Positions 1 through 11,877 are shown, counted from the first letter of the stretch. The stretch is DNA of 64,000 nt from Patella vulgata (GCF_932274485.2 NC_065882.2:32196890-32260889), one strand, 5' to 3'. Numbers and translations: made by a program. Notes: generated by a model from the sequence alone, not told the origin.

Positions 1-1440
1 GATATCACAAAATGGTTTCTAACTTGTTCAGTTGCGGAGAAATAGGCGATTTTCAGCAGGTCACTTTTCAAGGTTTTTGGTCCATAAAAGTGTCAATTAT
101 TATTCGAAGTTCATACAAATTTTACTGTGTGATACCTAATGCCATGTACGATTTCATACAAGTAATTTAGTATTTTCAGTATCACCGGACGTACCGTCAC
201 TTTGGCAAAAACTGTATTTTTAGCCTCTAAAAACAAGTAATTGTTTGAAGTAAGCGATATTGGTGTAAAATTATGATATTTGATTCCTATGGACAAATAG
301 TATCAATCAATACGATCATATTGATATCACAAAATTGTTTCTAACATCTTCCCTTACCAAGAAATAACCAATTTTGTCAGGATCACTTTTTAAGATTTTT
401 TGCATTTTAATTTCAGTGTATGGGTTCTGGGTTAATTATTTATTGCCTGATTTGTGTAAAAGCCCACCTGGTGCAAATTCTCAACTTACTTCTACCTATA
501 AAAGTTTCTGTCGGCACCAGAAGTGACATAATTTTGCCCAAAACTTCAATTTTGATGTGTCGAAAGGTCTTTTAAAAAGCAAATATAAATGTTTATAAAT
601 CTAATAGATCAAGATGAATGCTCATACTAAAGACGCAAAATATATCTTGCTTTGTTGTTTTTTTATTTCGGTTTTGCATTTGCATCATTTTGATTTAAAG
701 CTGAAAAAAGGTGTAAAAATGAGCTATTTACAATGCATTCAGGCTTTTCATATTTTAAAATATTTCTTGACAACTTTCATGAACCTGTAGCATTAATCCA
801 TACGATGACAATGTATGTCAAAATTAGTTTGTAATAGTAGCAGTTGCCGAGAAAAAGGCAATTTTGCATGAGTCACTTTTCACGTTATTTTGCCTGTAAA
901 AGAGTTAATTATAATCCGATTTTCTATTTTTTTTTCACCATATGATGCCTAGTGCCATTTTTGACTGGGCGGATCCAATCTTACATTTTCACTGTCACCG
1001 GAAATGACATCATATGGGCAAAAACTGTATTTATAGCCTTCAAAACAGATATTTTATTCAAAGGAGTCTGATTTGTAATGTTTTTAAAATTATGACATTT
1101 GATTGCAATCAACAAATAGAATACGATCATACAGATACCACAAAATGGTTCCTAACTTTTACGGTTGCAGAGAAATAGACAATTTTCTACTAGTCACTTT
1201 TCAAGGTTTTTGGTCTCTAAAAGTGTCAATTATTATTCAATTTTCATAAAATTTTCACCATGTGATGCCTGATGCCATTTATGATTTCATGGAACTAATT
1301 TAACATTTTCATTATCAACGGAAGTAATGTCGTTTTGGCAAAAACTGTATTTTTAGCCTTCAAAACAAATATTTTTTGAAGTGAGTTACATTTATTATTC
1401 GTTTAACATTATGATATTTGATTCCAATGGAGATATAGAT
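1..1440 (+). repeat. X-family dispersed repeat, partial copies with ~300-400 bp sub-repeats
   Basis: Blocks recur here containing GGCAAAAACTGTATTTTTAG (near 203, 1015 and 1335), a GATCACTTTT/TCACTTTTCA motif and an ATTATGATATTTGATT motif, spaced about 300-400 bp. The same blocks return at 3700-5010, 7795-8345 and, on the other strand, 26250-27400. No coding capacity is visible. The left end is cut by the window. Family unknown; probably the body of a non-autonomous DNA element. Confidence 0.6.
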
Positions 1441-2016
1441 TGAATCTCAGAAACTACTTGTTGGATCGATCCGATATCGTTGGTTTCACGGGAAAGTCGG
1501 CATGACTTAGATATTAAATCTATTTCGAACATTCTGCGACAATTCGAAATGACCAAAATCACCGAAGTTGTCGTTTTTTTTAAATGTTGCCGTAATATTT
1601 ACAATAGTTGACAGATTTTAACATTTGGTACATTTTGACATAGCAGGAGACAGGGCAAACAGCTACGGTACTTCAGATTTTTTATTTTCGACGAATCTTC
1701 GTTTATATTAGGCGCAAAATTTCGAAAATTTAAATTTTTACAATTTTTTTTTTATTTATGAATATTTTTTGATAGAATTTTACACAGGATTAAACAGTCA
1801 TCTGACTTGAGCAAATTTGTGAACATTATTTGTTTCCGTAATTTTCCTTGGCTGCCATTGGCGAATTCAGTTTTTCGCTCCTAGTCCTAGTCCTAGATTG
1901 ATTATTTATTGTTCGATTTGTTTAAAACAAAATTCATATACTCCTTTTTCCAAAATGTCAATTTTTTTGTTATCGATAGAGTTATTCGTTGGCACCGGAA
2001 GTGATATAATCTTAAC

Positions 2017-3440
2017 AACCAGCGGCTGCCAGGCAGGATACGCCCACATTATCGAGAGATGGATAGAGAACAAGGCGAAGCTAAAAAGAAAGTGATTTTT
2101 CCTACAATCAAGGGCCATAATTCAGGAAATTACAATTCGATATGCGCAAATATCGAAAGGAACCGAGATCTTTGGGTTATAAACTTACATTTCAAGTTTA
2201 AACAAAATCGGATAAAAATATTTTTACGCTATTTGAGAACAAACGGCGGCCAATTTGTCTGTCAGTTTTGGTTCGATTTTCACGAAATTCGAACTCAGCC
2301 GTCCTTAGGGTGTAACGGTGATATAATAATACGTTTTTTTAAAAACGGATAAAAATTATGACCTCTATATAGTCCACAAGCTAAAAACACGACTTTGGGT
2401 TATAAACTTACATTTCAAGTTTAAACAAAATCGGATAAAAATTGTGACCTCTATAGGGTCCACATCCTTGATATACCATATTTTTATGCTATTTGAGAAC
2501 AAACGGCGGCCATTTTATCTGTCAATTTTGGGCCGATTTTCATGAAATTCGAACTCAGCCGTCGTTAGGGTGTAACGGTGATATAATAATACGTTTTTTT
2601 AAATCGGATCAAAGTTATGACTTCTATAGGGTCCACAAGCTAAAAACACGATTTTTCGTATAATCAGGGGCCATAATTCAGGAAATTACGGTCCAATATG
2701 CGCCAATATCGAAAGGAACCAAGATCTTTGGGTTATAAACTTACATTTCAAGTTTAAACAAAATCGGATAAAAATTGTGACCTCTATAGGGTCCACAACC
2801 TTGATATACCATATTTTTATGCTATTTGAGAACGAACGGCCATAATTCAGGAAATTTGGGTTATATTGGATAAAAATTGGATAAAAATATTTTTACGCTA
2901 TTTGAGAACAAACGGCGGCCAATTTGTCAGTTTTGGTTCGATTTTCACGAAATTCGAACTCAGCCGTCCTTAGGGTGTAACGGTGATATAATAATACGTT
3001 TTTTTAAATCAGATAAAAATTATGACCTCTATAGGGTCCACAAGCTAAAAACAGGATTTTTCGTACAATCAGGGGCCATAATTCAGGAAGTTACGGTCCG
3101 ATATGCACGAATATCGAAAGGAACTGAGGAGATCTTTGAGTTATAAACATACATTTCAAGTTTCAACAAAATCAGATAAAAATTGTGACCTCTATACTGT
3201 CCACAAGCTAAAAACGTGATTTTTCGTACAAACAGGGGCCATAATCCATGAAGTTTCGATCAGATACATGCCAATATCGAAAGGAACCAAGATCTTTTGG
3301 AGATAAACCTATATTTCAAGTTTCGTCAAAATCGGATAAGAATTGTGACCTGTAGAGTGTCCACAAACAAATTGTGGACGGACGTCCGGACAGACAGGGG
3401 CGACGACAACATACGTCCACATGAAAATGTGGGCGTATAA
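2017..3440 (+). mobile_element. Tandem-repeat element with 3' hairpin (Helentron-like, non-autonomous)
   Basis: Several copies of a unit contain GGGCCATAATTCAGGAA, ATCGAAAGGAACC, AAATCGGATAAAAATTGTGA and CTCTATAGGGTCCACAA. A second sub-unit, CAGCCGTCCTTAGGGTGTAA, occurs near 2298, 2558 and 2959. The right end holds a GGACGGACGTCCGGACAGAC tract, then a hairpin with arms TACGTCCACAT and ATGTGGGCGTA, then AAAAA. The same terminal module closes different bodies at 11876 and 51356. Central tandem repeats plus a 3' hairpin resemble Helentron-associated elements described in bivalves; this is an architectural comparison only. Confidence 0.5.
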
Positions 3441-4158
3441 AAACTATAATTTTGACAGTTCGGTACAACTTTTTGAAAGCAAATATTATTTTTTCAAAAT
3501 TTGATATTACCAAAAGGATGCGCCATGCAAAGGCACATAAAAAATCGCACTCAGTTTTTTTAATTTCGATTTCGATTTCGTTTTAGATTAAAAGGTGAAA
3601 AACGGTGTAAAATTAAGCTATTTACAACCCATTCAGCGTCTTCATATTTTAAAATATTTCTTCGTAACTTTCATAAACTCGAAGCAATAATCCATACGAA
3701 GAGAATGTATGTGAAAATTAGTCTGTAATATGAGCAGTTGCCGAGAAATAGGCAATTTTACATGCGTCACTTTTCACGTTATTTTGCCTGTAAAGGAGTT
3801 AATTATTATTCGATTTTCAGGTTTTTTTTACTATTTGATGCCTTATGCTAATTTTGACCAGGTCAAACCAATTTAACCAAAATGACATCATTTGGGCAAA
3901 AACTGTATTTTTGGCCTTAAAAAGAAATATTTTATTCAAATGATTCTTATTTGTAATGTTTTTAAAATTATGATATTTGATTCAAATCAACAAATAGCAT
4001 AAACCCATACGATCATACAGATACCACAAAATGATTTCTAACTTGTACTGTTGCAGAGAAATAGACGATTTTCTACAAGTCACTTTTCAAGGTTTTTGGT
4101 CTATAAAAGTGTCAATTATTATCCGATTATCCGATTTTCATACAATTTTCACCATGTT

Positions 4159-4944
4159 TAGGGTGACCCACCATAAATAAATATCTCAATATATCTCGAC
4201 AATTACGCCACAATATTTATATATATGCCAAGCCTCAAATCAGTTTCACACAATTATATTCACTAAATAAACGATCATGTTGTACTTAATAAGCTATGAC
4301 CATTAATCATGTATAAATAATAGACTGAAAACTGGTTCCAAGAGTCGTCCATAACATCCAGACACTTTTGAGTAAAAGATAGGTTACGTGCCCTTGTTTT
4401 GAAATTAGTCTCGCTTAACCAGTTTATCGACCATTCTACGTCTGATTGACAGGTCGGGATAATCAAGACTACTTTTTTACGAAACATAACAGAAAGCTAG
4501 AACAAGAAATTGAATTTAGAAATAAGCACGTTAGGTAGCTCAACAATCGTTTTAAGAAGCTTGTAAAAGTAAAATGAAACTACTGCTAGTATCATGTTCC
4601 TGCCTAACCCGAGTGATTCAGAGATATTATTTGTACTAAACCAAAAGATGCCGCTCTTAACGGTACAGTTAATGATAAAGCGATTTAAAAAATGAAACGA
4701 ACGTAATTTCTAAATCTGCTGTAATAACCAAGAAGCTTAATTTAACTGCTATTCAAAATCGTCAACAATAAATTTTTTACGGCTGTAATAGTTGATAGAT
4801 TTGTAGAGAATTGCACGTGCCATGGCTATTTATAGTATCATACTGTCAGAAAGTTGGTCTCGGCACGGCGAATGTGCACGCTTCAGTGGTAGTCTCGAAC
4901 TATCAGCGGTGGACTGTATTTCTGTGAGTACATGGGTCACCCTA
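4159..4944. mobile_element. TIR DNA transposon, TAGGGTGACC family, copy 1 (786 bp, non-autonomous)
   Basis: The ends are exact 11-bp inverted repeats, TAGGGTGACCC and GGGTCACCCTA. Flanks CCATGTT and CCATGTG are a 7-bp target duplication with one mismatch. Similar uninterrupted sequence (CACCATGTGATGCC near 1256) shows the pre-insertion site. It closely matches 20906-21690 except near the right end. It has no transposase frame. TIRs of TAGGG type suggest hAT, but a 7-bp duplication also fits P or Dada, so the superfamily is open. Confidence 0.8.
4847..4924. other. Segment inverted relative to the sister copy, bounded by CAGAAA/TTTCTG
   Basis: Within transposon copy 1 this stretch reads CAGAAAGTTGGTCTCGGCAC to TTTCTG. 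In the copy at 20906-21690 the matching stretch (21605-21669) is present in the opposite orientation, again between CAGAAA and TTTCTG. The rest of both elements is collinear. Confidence 0.6.
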
Positions 4945-5010
4945 CCATGTGATACCTTATGCCATTTATGATTTTATAGAACTAATTTCACATTTTCATT
5001 ATCACCGGAA

Positions 5011-5296
5011 GTAATCAGTGCTAGGACTATCTAGGAAAAAGTGCTAAATTTTGGATGTTTGGGTTTGGTCCGGTTCACTGATTTTAATTGCTTGGTATGC
5101 TGATCTAAACAACATGTCCGTCTTGAGTAGTATTGCCCTAATATAAATTACATAAGCGTTGACAACTATTAACCTGCCAGTGGGAGTATCAAATAACTTA
5201 ACATTTTAATTTCTAAAATAAAAATCTCATTTCATATAAAGTCTTTGATATCAGTTGTTTAGTCTTCCAAAAACCAAGTTTTATCATGCTGAGCTA
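5011..5296. other. Unassigned AT-rich sequence
   Basis: No repeat partner within the window, coding frame or structured RNA was recognised here. Confidence 0.3.
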
Positions 5297-5916
5297 TTTT
5301 TGTACGCCCATATTTTCAAGTGGACGTGTATTGAGTCGCCCCTGTCAGCCCACAATTTATTTGTGGACACGCGGTTCCTTTTGATATTGGCATTTTATCC
5401 AATATTAAAAGCTGTTCTAACATATCACCATTCCACCCTTATGATGGTTGAGTTCGAATTTCATGAAAATCGGATTGAAACTGCCCGCTCCTCGTTCGCA
5501 AATAGTATAAAAGTATATAATACCAAGGTTGTGGACACTGTAGAAGTCACAATTTTTTTATCCGATTTTGATCAAACTTAAAATATATGTCTATATTCCA
5601 CGGATTTTTGTTTCTTTCCATATTCGCACATATCGGTCCGTAACCTCCTAGATTATGGACCCCGGGTGTACCAAAAATTACAGTTTATACCCGATTTTAA
5701 AAACCGTTTAAATATACACCGTTACACCCTGGGTTTGAATTTTGTGATAATCGGATCGAAGGCTGTGGTCCCTCTAACGATTTGTATCCGGTTTTGAAAA
5801 AAACTTAATATTATATGTTTATGTATCAAAGATCTCGGTTTGATGTTCGCGTATATCGGGCCTAACTTCTTGCCTTGTGGCCCCTATTGTACGAGAAATT
5901 GTAAGAATAATACTAC
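5297..5916 (-). mobile_element. Minus-strand fragment of the 3'-hairpin tandem-repeat family
   Basis: Reading the minus strand from the right, one meets the same phrases as at 2017-3440 (GATCGAAAGG-like, AAATCGGATAAAAA, GTCCACAA). It ends at 5297 with the hairpin pair ACACGTCCACTT / GGGCGTACAAAAA. It is more diverged than the plus-strand copy. Confidence 0.45.
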
Positions 5917-6128
5917 GAGTTCTTGATGTGGAAATTTACATGGAAATATTTATTTATGGCTAGGGATATGATATCATATCTTTCTTATCTAAATTATATC
6001 TTGGTTATATATATTATATCCTGGTTATATATATATATAAGCAGGATCTAATTTAGATAAGAAAGATATGATATCATATCCCTAGCCATAAATAAATATT
6101 TCTGTGTAAATTTCCACATCAAGAACTC
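5917..6128. repeat. Fold-back element: near-perfect inverted repeat, ~80-bp arms
   Basis: The left arm (5917-5996) starts GAGTTCTTGATGTGGAAATT. The right arm (about 6048-6128) is its reverse complement with only a few mismatches. Each arm contains the palindrome GATATGATATCATATC. The AT-rich loop is about 50 bp. No clear target duplication was found. It is a MITE-sized fold-back of unknown family. Confidence 0.75.
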
Positions 6129-6140
6129 TGTGGTGACAGA

Positions 6141-6516
6141 AATGAAATGAAATGAAATGGAGTTTTAACGTCCTACTGTTCTACTCCTAACCTGGGCTAA
6201 TGAAGACGGGCATACGCCATACAGTGTGCTATAAGGGAAATTTTGCCCGGACAGCGGCACTACGGCCTACTCTTATATCGAATTCCAACTGCCAAGGGAT
6301 CTTTTACGTGCACGCCAATGTGTACACGGGACCTCGGTTTTTCGTCCCATCCGAACGACTAGACAGCTTTCCTTGTCAGCCCCTCCGTCCTGCATCACTG
6401 ACAAGGGAGAACCACGCCGGAAAATCTGGATGAACTTTCTCGGCCAATGCAGGGATCGAACACCCGACCTCCAGGCTAGCGAGCTAGCGTCTTACCCACT
6501 TAGCCACGTGATCCCC
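6141..6516 (-). mobile_element. tRNA-derived SINE, family 1, full length
   Basis: On the minus strand a tRNA-like head carries an A box TGGCTAAGTGGG (rc of 6495-6506) and a B box GGTGTTCGATCCC (rc of 6452-6464). A central body with GATCCCTTGGCAGTTGGAAT follows, and the tail is (CATTT)n. The 13-bp target duplication CTGTGGTGACAGA sits at 6128-6140 and 6517-6529. It inserted directly beside the fold-back at 5917-6128. It moves by borrowing LINE reverse transcriptase, as known for SINEs. Confidence 0.85.
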
Positions 6517-6559
6517 CTGTGGTGACAGAGAATATAAGTAATATTGTTATAATACATTA

Positions 6560-6842
6560 TTAAAGGTGTACTGTTTTGTTGACATTGACAATAAATTCGC
6601 GTTAACAAAATAGTTTATAAAGTCTAGTATTGATGGCGATATTAGCGACCTTTGATTTTGGCTTGCTGTCGTACTGTTGTCTTTTCGCCTCAGAAGTTGA
6701 TGTAGTCTCTACTTTCAAGGTCACTTTTCGACTTTCGTGTTTTGAAGGGGCGAAAAGTAGAAATTATAAATGGTAGTTATAGGCTTCCATAAGATTGTAA
6801 GACAAAATAAACATTTTACCATCGGTTCACGAATGCCTTTAA
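6560..6842. mobile_element. Possible TTAA-type MITE (~280 bp)
   Basis: TTAA at 6560-6563 is followed by AGGTGTACTG, and AATGCCT is followed by TTAA at 6839-6842. The inverted termini are only AGG plus scattered matches, so the call rests mainly on TTAA at both ends and the size. Confidence 0.3.
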
Positions 6843-7794
6843 GTGCCATTTATAACAAGGGACTAGAAGGATGGGGCTAGATATATTCCACAAGTAACTC
6901 AAACGGTTACGTCATATTCCTATCTGGAGAGCATGCGCAATAAATACTAAATCAGTTTATGTACATTCATATTACATTATTATTTGTGTTGCGAACCATT
7001 TGTGTCAATTTCTAGGTCCTAAATATTAGCGAGTTAGCTCTTTTAAATAACAAATACATGTAGATTGTTTTGGGGTGACCTTTTCCCTGTCTGTATGTAA
7101 ATAATCAGTAAATGTTCATATTTTTGCACCAAAATAGATAATTTTGGATCAAATTTTCTTTTACTGATAATTGATAAGTTCGTAAATAGTATTGTACGAT
7201 GGATCAATAGGCCATTAATATTTCGATATTGGCCCCTTTCTATAGAAATCAATATATAATTGGCAAGAGTTATACAATCGTAATGTGCTCAACAACCCTT
7301 GTTTTACTTATGAATATTTATCTCCCCAAGAAAAAGTTCCAAAATCATTTAATTGGTTAACATCAAATTGGTCAATATCAAAGTATATGAGTAAAATAAT
7401 GTAAGATATTTTATACCCTGGCTTAGACAAGCTGCTGTAGATATTACATCAAATTAATAAGCTTATTATTACATTATGTAATATTTGAATCAATTTTTTT
7501 AAATTTTATTAAATTGTTATTAAATTTGTTTATTTCTGTGTTTAATTTGATTAGTTTTTTTTTATATTCTCTTGTTCAAATTTCATAGAATCTGATTCCA
7601 AACCCATCTAGCTTTAGTGTTACATTCTAAATATAGAGCAGTGTAATATGACACTTATACAATACACCATCTGAATAGATAATAATTGGGCTACAATTTA
7701 TTGTCTTTGAGAGGTTGATGACAGGATTCTCTTCAACAAATCTTTGAGGTCACATTCCCAAACTTGAAGAAATCTGGCTGATTTCTAGTTGGTC
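6843..7794. other. Unassigned intergenic sequence
   Basis: Low-complexity AT-rich DNA with no convincing open frame or repeat partner in the window. Confidence 0.3.
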
Positions 7795-8345
7795 TTAAGA
7801 CTGTAATGTCATTTTGGCAAAAACTGTATTTTTAGCCATCAAAACAAACATTTTTTTAAAGTGAGTTATATTTATTATTCGTTTAAGATTATGATATTTG
7901 ACTCCAATGGACATATAGATTGAACCAATACTATCATATAGATGTCCAAAAATAGCTTGTCGAGAAATAACCAATTTTGTCAGGATCACTTTTTAAGATT
8001 TTTTCGAATTTTAATTTCCCATTAGAAAGTCAGCTAACTTAGCGGTAAGTTAGTAACAAATTTTGTCAGGATCACTTTTTTGACATACATTGTATGTAAC
8101 AAATGGTAACAAATGTATGAATGGAATTGATATCGCCGGGTTTGATTGATTCTGCGTCAATTTTATAACACGTCTGCAATGTCTGATTATCGGTTCTATT
8201 GGTACTGGAAGTGATATGAGTTTAAGGGTAACGTGGCACCAAAAGTGACATAAGTTCAAGGGTAACGTGGCACCAGTGAAACCTGTCATTACTGCTTTGT
8301 TTGGATTATTATTCTTATTATTATAATTATTTTTCCATTTGAGCA
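7795..8345 (+). repeat. X-family fragment
   Basis: Contains GGCAAAAACTGTATTTTTAG near 7817 and the terminal phrases GTAACGTGGCACCAGTGAAA and CTGTCATTACTGC near 8260-8297. These match the reverse complement of 26080-26120. It closes with an (ATT)n-rich tract, the complement of the AAT tails seen elsewhere. Confidence 0.5.
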
Positions 8346-8385
8346 TATCTCAGAAACTACTTTCACAAATTTAAATGATGCATAT

Positions 8386-9434
8386 AAATTTCATACATAT
8401 CGAACGATAACTATCATCAATTGAGCATAAACAAGGTTTAACAAAGTGAAACAAGTGCAATAACTCTAGAAGTAATTATTGTAAATTGCTGAAATTCAAT
8501 AGGATTTTTCGTTTCACTTATTTAAATCATGCATATAAATTTCACAAAGATCGGGTGATAACTTTTTTCGTTAAGAGTGTTCACAACGATCAATAAAGTG
8601 AAACAAGGGCCATAACTCTAGACGTAATAAACGGAAATTGCTGAAATTCAATAGTCTTCTCCGTTTCACTAATCTAAATAATGCATATAAATTTCACAAA
8701 GATCAAATGATAACTTTTGGCGTTGGAGCGTTCACAAGGTTCAATAAAGTGAAACAAGGGCCATAACTCTAGACGTAATAAACGGAAATTGCTGAAATTT
8801 AATAGGCTTCTTCGTTTCACTAATTTAAATAATGCATAAAATTTTCAGAAAGATCAGATGATAACTTTTGACGTTGGAGCGTTCACAATGTTCAATACAG
8901 TGAAACAAGGGCCATAACTCTAGACATAATAAACGGAAATTGACGAAATTCAAAAGGCTTCTTCGTTTCAGTCATCTAAATAATGCATATAAATTTCTGA
9001 AAGATCAGATGATAACTTTTGGCGTTAGAGCGTTCACAAGGTTCAATAAAGTGAAACAAGGGCCATAACTCTAGATGTAATAAACGGAAATTGCCGAAAT
9101 TCAATAAGCTTCTTCATTTCACTCATTTAAATAATGCATGTAAATTTCAGAAAGATCGGATGATAACTTTTGGAGTTGGAGCGTTCACAAGGTTCAATAA
9201 AGTGAAACAAGGGCCATAACTCTAGACGTAATAAACAGAAATTGTTGAAATTCCATAGGCTTCTTCGTTTCACTAACATAAATATTGCATATAAATTTCA
9301 CAAAGATTGAAACAAGGGCCATAACTCTAGACGTAATAAACGGAAATTATTTAAATTAAATAGGCTTCTTCATCTCACTAATGTAAACAATATATCAATT
9401 TTAAAACAATTGGATGATAACTTTTGGCTTTAGA
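8386..9434 (+). repeat. ~155-bp tandem repeat, about 6-7 units
   Basis: The unit contains AAACAAGGGCCATAACTCTA, GACGTAATAAACGGAAATTG, GGCTTCTTCGTTTCACT and ATGATAACTTTTGGCGTTGG. Starts of GGGCCATAACTC lie near 8607, 8758, 8909, 9060, 9210 and 9316. Unit length and element context resemble the ~160-bp repeats known inside bivalve tandem-repeat elements. A diverged relative is at 50731-51356. Confidence 0.7.
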
Positions 9435-11774
9435 TAGGGTGACCCTTATATTTTTTTGAAAGCATCGATCTTTTTGAAACTCCAGGATCGTAAAGCCATA
9501 TTGTCAGACCGTTGGATAAAGCAATTTCAACAACAATCCGTAAACCGGAAGTAGTCGAAATAATGCTCGATATTTTGAGAAAAAAAACGCAAAAAATGGG
9601 CGGTTTTGGGAAAAACGGGATTCTCCGTCCAATTTCAACAGATTAAACAAATTAATGTATCGTTGGGTGGCACGATGATTGGGCTGTCGTATGATACCAA
9701 ATTTATAAGGATACTATGATCAGGCAGCAAACTAGGGCACACTGAAAATCAAGTATTTTCTGATTTGGAGCGGTTTTGGACGTCTTTATCTCGAAAACTA
9801 CTCCAAGGATTTTTCTTAAACTTTCTCTATCGAGAGTCCTTGTGTATGAATCCATCCAATAAGAGTTTGAAACTTCTGGAATAATATAAAAAAAGGACTG
9901 AAAATTGAAAAAAGTCGAAAAATTGTGAAATTTTGGAAAATGCTCTATTATTTGTTTATTTTAACAGATCATCAGAAAAAAGTTATAAATTTAAAAAACT
10001 GACCTAATAGCGATCCTAACTATGTATAATATGTAGTCAGTTATTGAACTTTAATTTTCGATATTTTGACATTTTTGGCATAATTATAAAGCCCTGTGCC
10101 CATTCAAGTTCCAAAACCGGAGGTTAAAACTACCCGACAATGGTTCGTATACCGGAAGTAGTTTAAAAAACGAAAAAAAAAAAAGAGGTAAAAATTTAAA
10201 ATAAAAAAAAAAGGCACTCTTGTTAAAAACTCAAATTCTCCGTCAGATATTAGCGGACCAAAACACTTAAAGTGTTGTTGGATAGTCCCATGAATAGACT
10301 ATCTTATGACATCTAAATGATACGAATTTGATGGTTAGGAAATAAATTATGGTATGCGGAAAATCTAGTATTTTCCGTTTTGGTGCATTCTGAGACGCCT
10401 TTTTCTCGAAAACGACGCCAACGATTTTTCTTAAACTTTTCTTAATCTGAGTCCTATCGGTGGCCTAGAGTGTGAATCCAAAAATAAAAGCATTGAAATA
10501 ATATAGGAGGTCCAAAAATGGCCTCAATCTTTGAAAAAAGTTGAAAAATAGTGAAATTATTGAAAATGCTCTTTTATTTATCTTTTTTGCAAAAACTACT
10601 CAATGGATGTTTCTGACACTTCTGGCACAGGAAGTAAAGTATCTATACAACTTGTTAAAGCTATCCCGACAATAACCCAAAAACCGGAAGTAGTCGAAAA
10701 AATATCTGATATTTTGAAAAAAAATTAAGATTTTTGCCAAAAACGTGATTTCTCCTTTGGATATTACCAGATCAAAAGAGATAAAGTATCGTTTGAAAGC
10801 CCAGTGAATGGACTTTCGTATGCTTCCATCGGGTCTGTTGCCTGAAAGCCGATTCAGCACTGCCATGCAGGTCTAGTTAGAATTATTTTTATTTTTACCC
10901 AGCTTTCTAGTCTTTGTCTTCAGTCTGACCAGCCTACTTGGAATACCTTTGTCATCAAACGTCACTGGTGCTCCGTATTGGTCGGAAATTTATTAATAAT
11001 GCCTAGTACTAGCCTATTTGTAATTCTTGCGAAGGGAAGTTTAGTTATTGTACTGAGATCATAGTGATCGCCCAAACCAATGCTGGATAGTAATTTATCT
11101 CTGGACGTCATGCCTGCTAATTGAATGGGTTGACAACAAATTAAAAGAAGTCCGTCGGTCAATTCCTAAACAAATTAAAAAGATTTGTTTCCCTTTAACT
11201 CTAAAAGCCAATAGTCTCGAACAGTAAATATAGTCAACCGAGACTATTGTGCGTTTCGATTAATTCCCGATAGCAAATTTAAGATACGAAACAATTTGTT
11301 TATTTTCTAATTTGACAGCACTCGTCTTAGCTATTCCACGAAGATTTTAGGAACCTTTTAAAAATTAAAAGATAAATACGACTTTTATTCTTATCTCGAC
11401 TAAAACAACTGCTACGGAGATGTGAAATCTCTGAAACTAAACGACAACACTCTGTAGATAAATAGTGAATTGAAAAATAAAAACGACAATAATTTTTAGA
11501 ATTTTGAACGTAGTTTGCGATCAAATAATATCTAAAGACAAACGCGTGGTGAAATAATTTTTAACTTGTCTTTATTTACCATTTGATGTTGTGTCAATAC
11601 CACGTGCATGGCCATATATAGTGAATATTTGCTGCGACGAATTACTCGCACGTGCTCCCAGTAGGCCTGGCGCTGTTTTGCCATCATTGAGAAATTCGTC
11701 TTTGGACAGTAAACAACTCTCATGGTAAGACCAAATTTCTTAGCGGATAAATTATTGTTGCATGGGTCGCCCTA
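9435..11774. mobile_element. TIR DNA transposon, TAGGGTGACC family, long copy (2340 bp, non-coding)
   Basis: Ends TAGGGTGACCC and GGGTCGCCCTA match one another with one mismatch and match the two ~785-bp copies. The flanking 7-bp duplication CTTTAGA (9428-9434 and 11775-11781) is perfect. Its right end shares a CACGTGCATGGC block with the short copies, but most of the interior differs. It contains only short spurious frames. It inserted into a tandem-repeat element. Confidence 0.8.
9450..10870 (+). repeat. Internal ~570-bp triplication inside the long TAGGGTGACC transposon
   Basis: ACCGGAAGTAGT followed by a GATATTTTGA-like stretch occurs near 9545, 10150 and 10684. Each is followed by a GGATTCTCCGT-like block and, for the first two units, TTTTCTTAAACTTT. 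The copies are diverged and the third is partial. Confidence 0.5.
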
Positions 11775-11877
11775 CTTTAGATCATTCACAAGAAATTGTG
11801 GACGACGGACGGACCGACAGACCGACAGACGGGGGCGACGGCAATATACGTCCACATTTCAATGTGGGCGTATAAAA

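Larger units (their letters stand above)
1441..5010 (+). repeat. X-family element, interrupted by two other elements
   Basis: Begins near TCTCAGAAACTACT and matches, in order, the reverse complement of 27985-26250. The sequence breaks at about 2017, where a tandem-repeat element enters, and resumes at about 3436 with AAACTATAATTTTGACAG. It breaks again at 4159-4944, a TIR transposon. The minus-strand copy at 26067-27985 lacks both insertions, so it serves as an empty-site comparison. Confidence 0.55.
8346..11876 (+). mobile_element. Tandem-repeat element with 3' hairpin, second body type, split by a transposon
   Basis: The left part (8386-9434) is an array of ~155-bp repeats. After the 9435-11774 insertion the element resumes at 11775 with CTTTAGATCATTCACAAG. 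It ends with GGACGGACGGACCGACAGAC and the hairpin ACGTCCACATTTCAATGTGG, GCGTATAAAAA. The terminal module is shared with 2017-3440 although the repeat bodies differ. Confidence 0.6.

Noticed and set aside
4159-4944. Polinton-type ends, because the TIR begins near AGGGTGACC
   Set aside because: Polintons make 6-bp duplications and are many kb long; these copies are 0.8-2.3 kb with 7-bp duplications and no matching genes.
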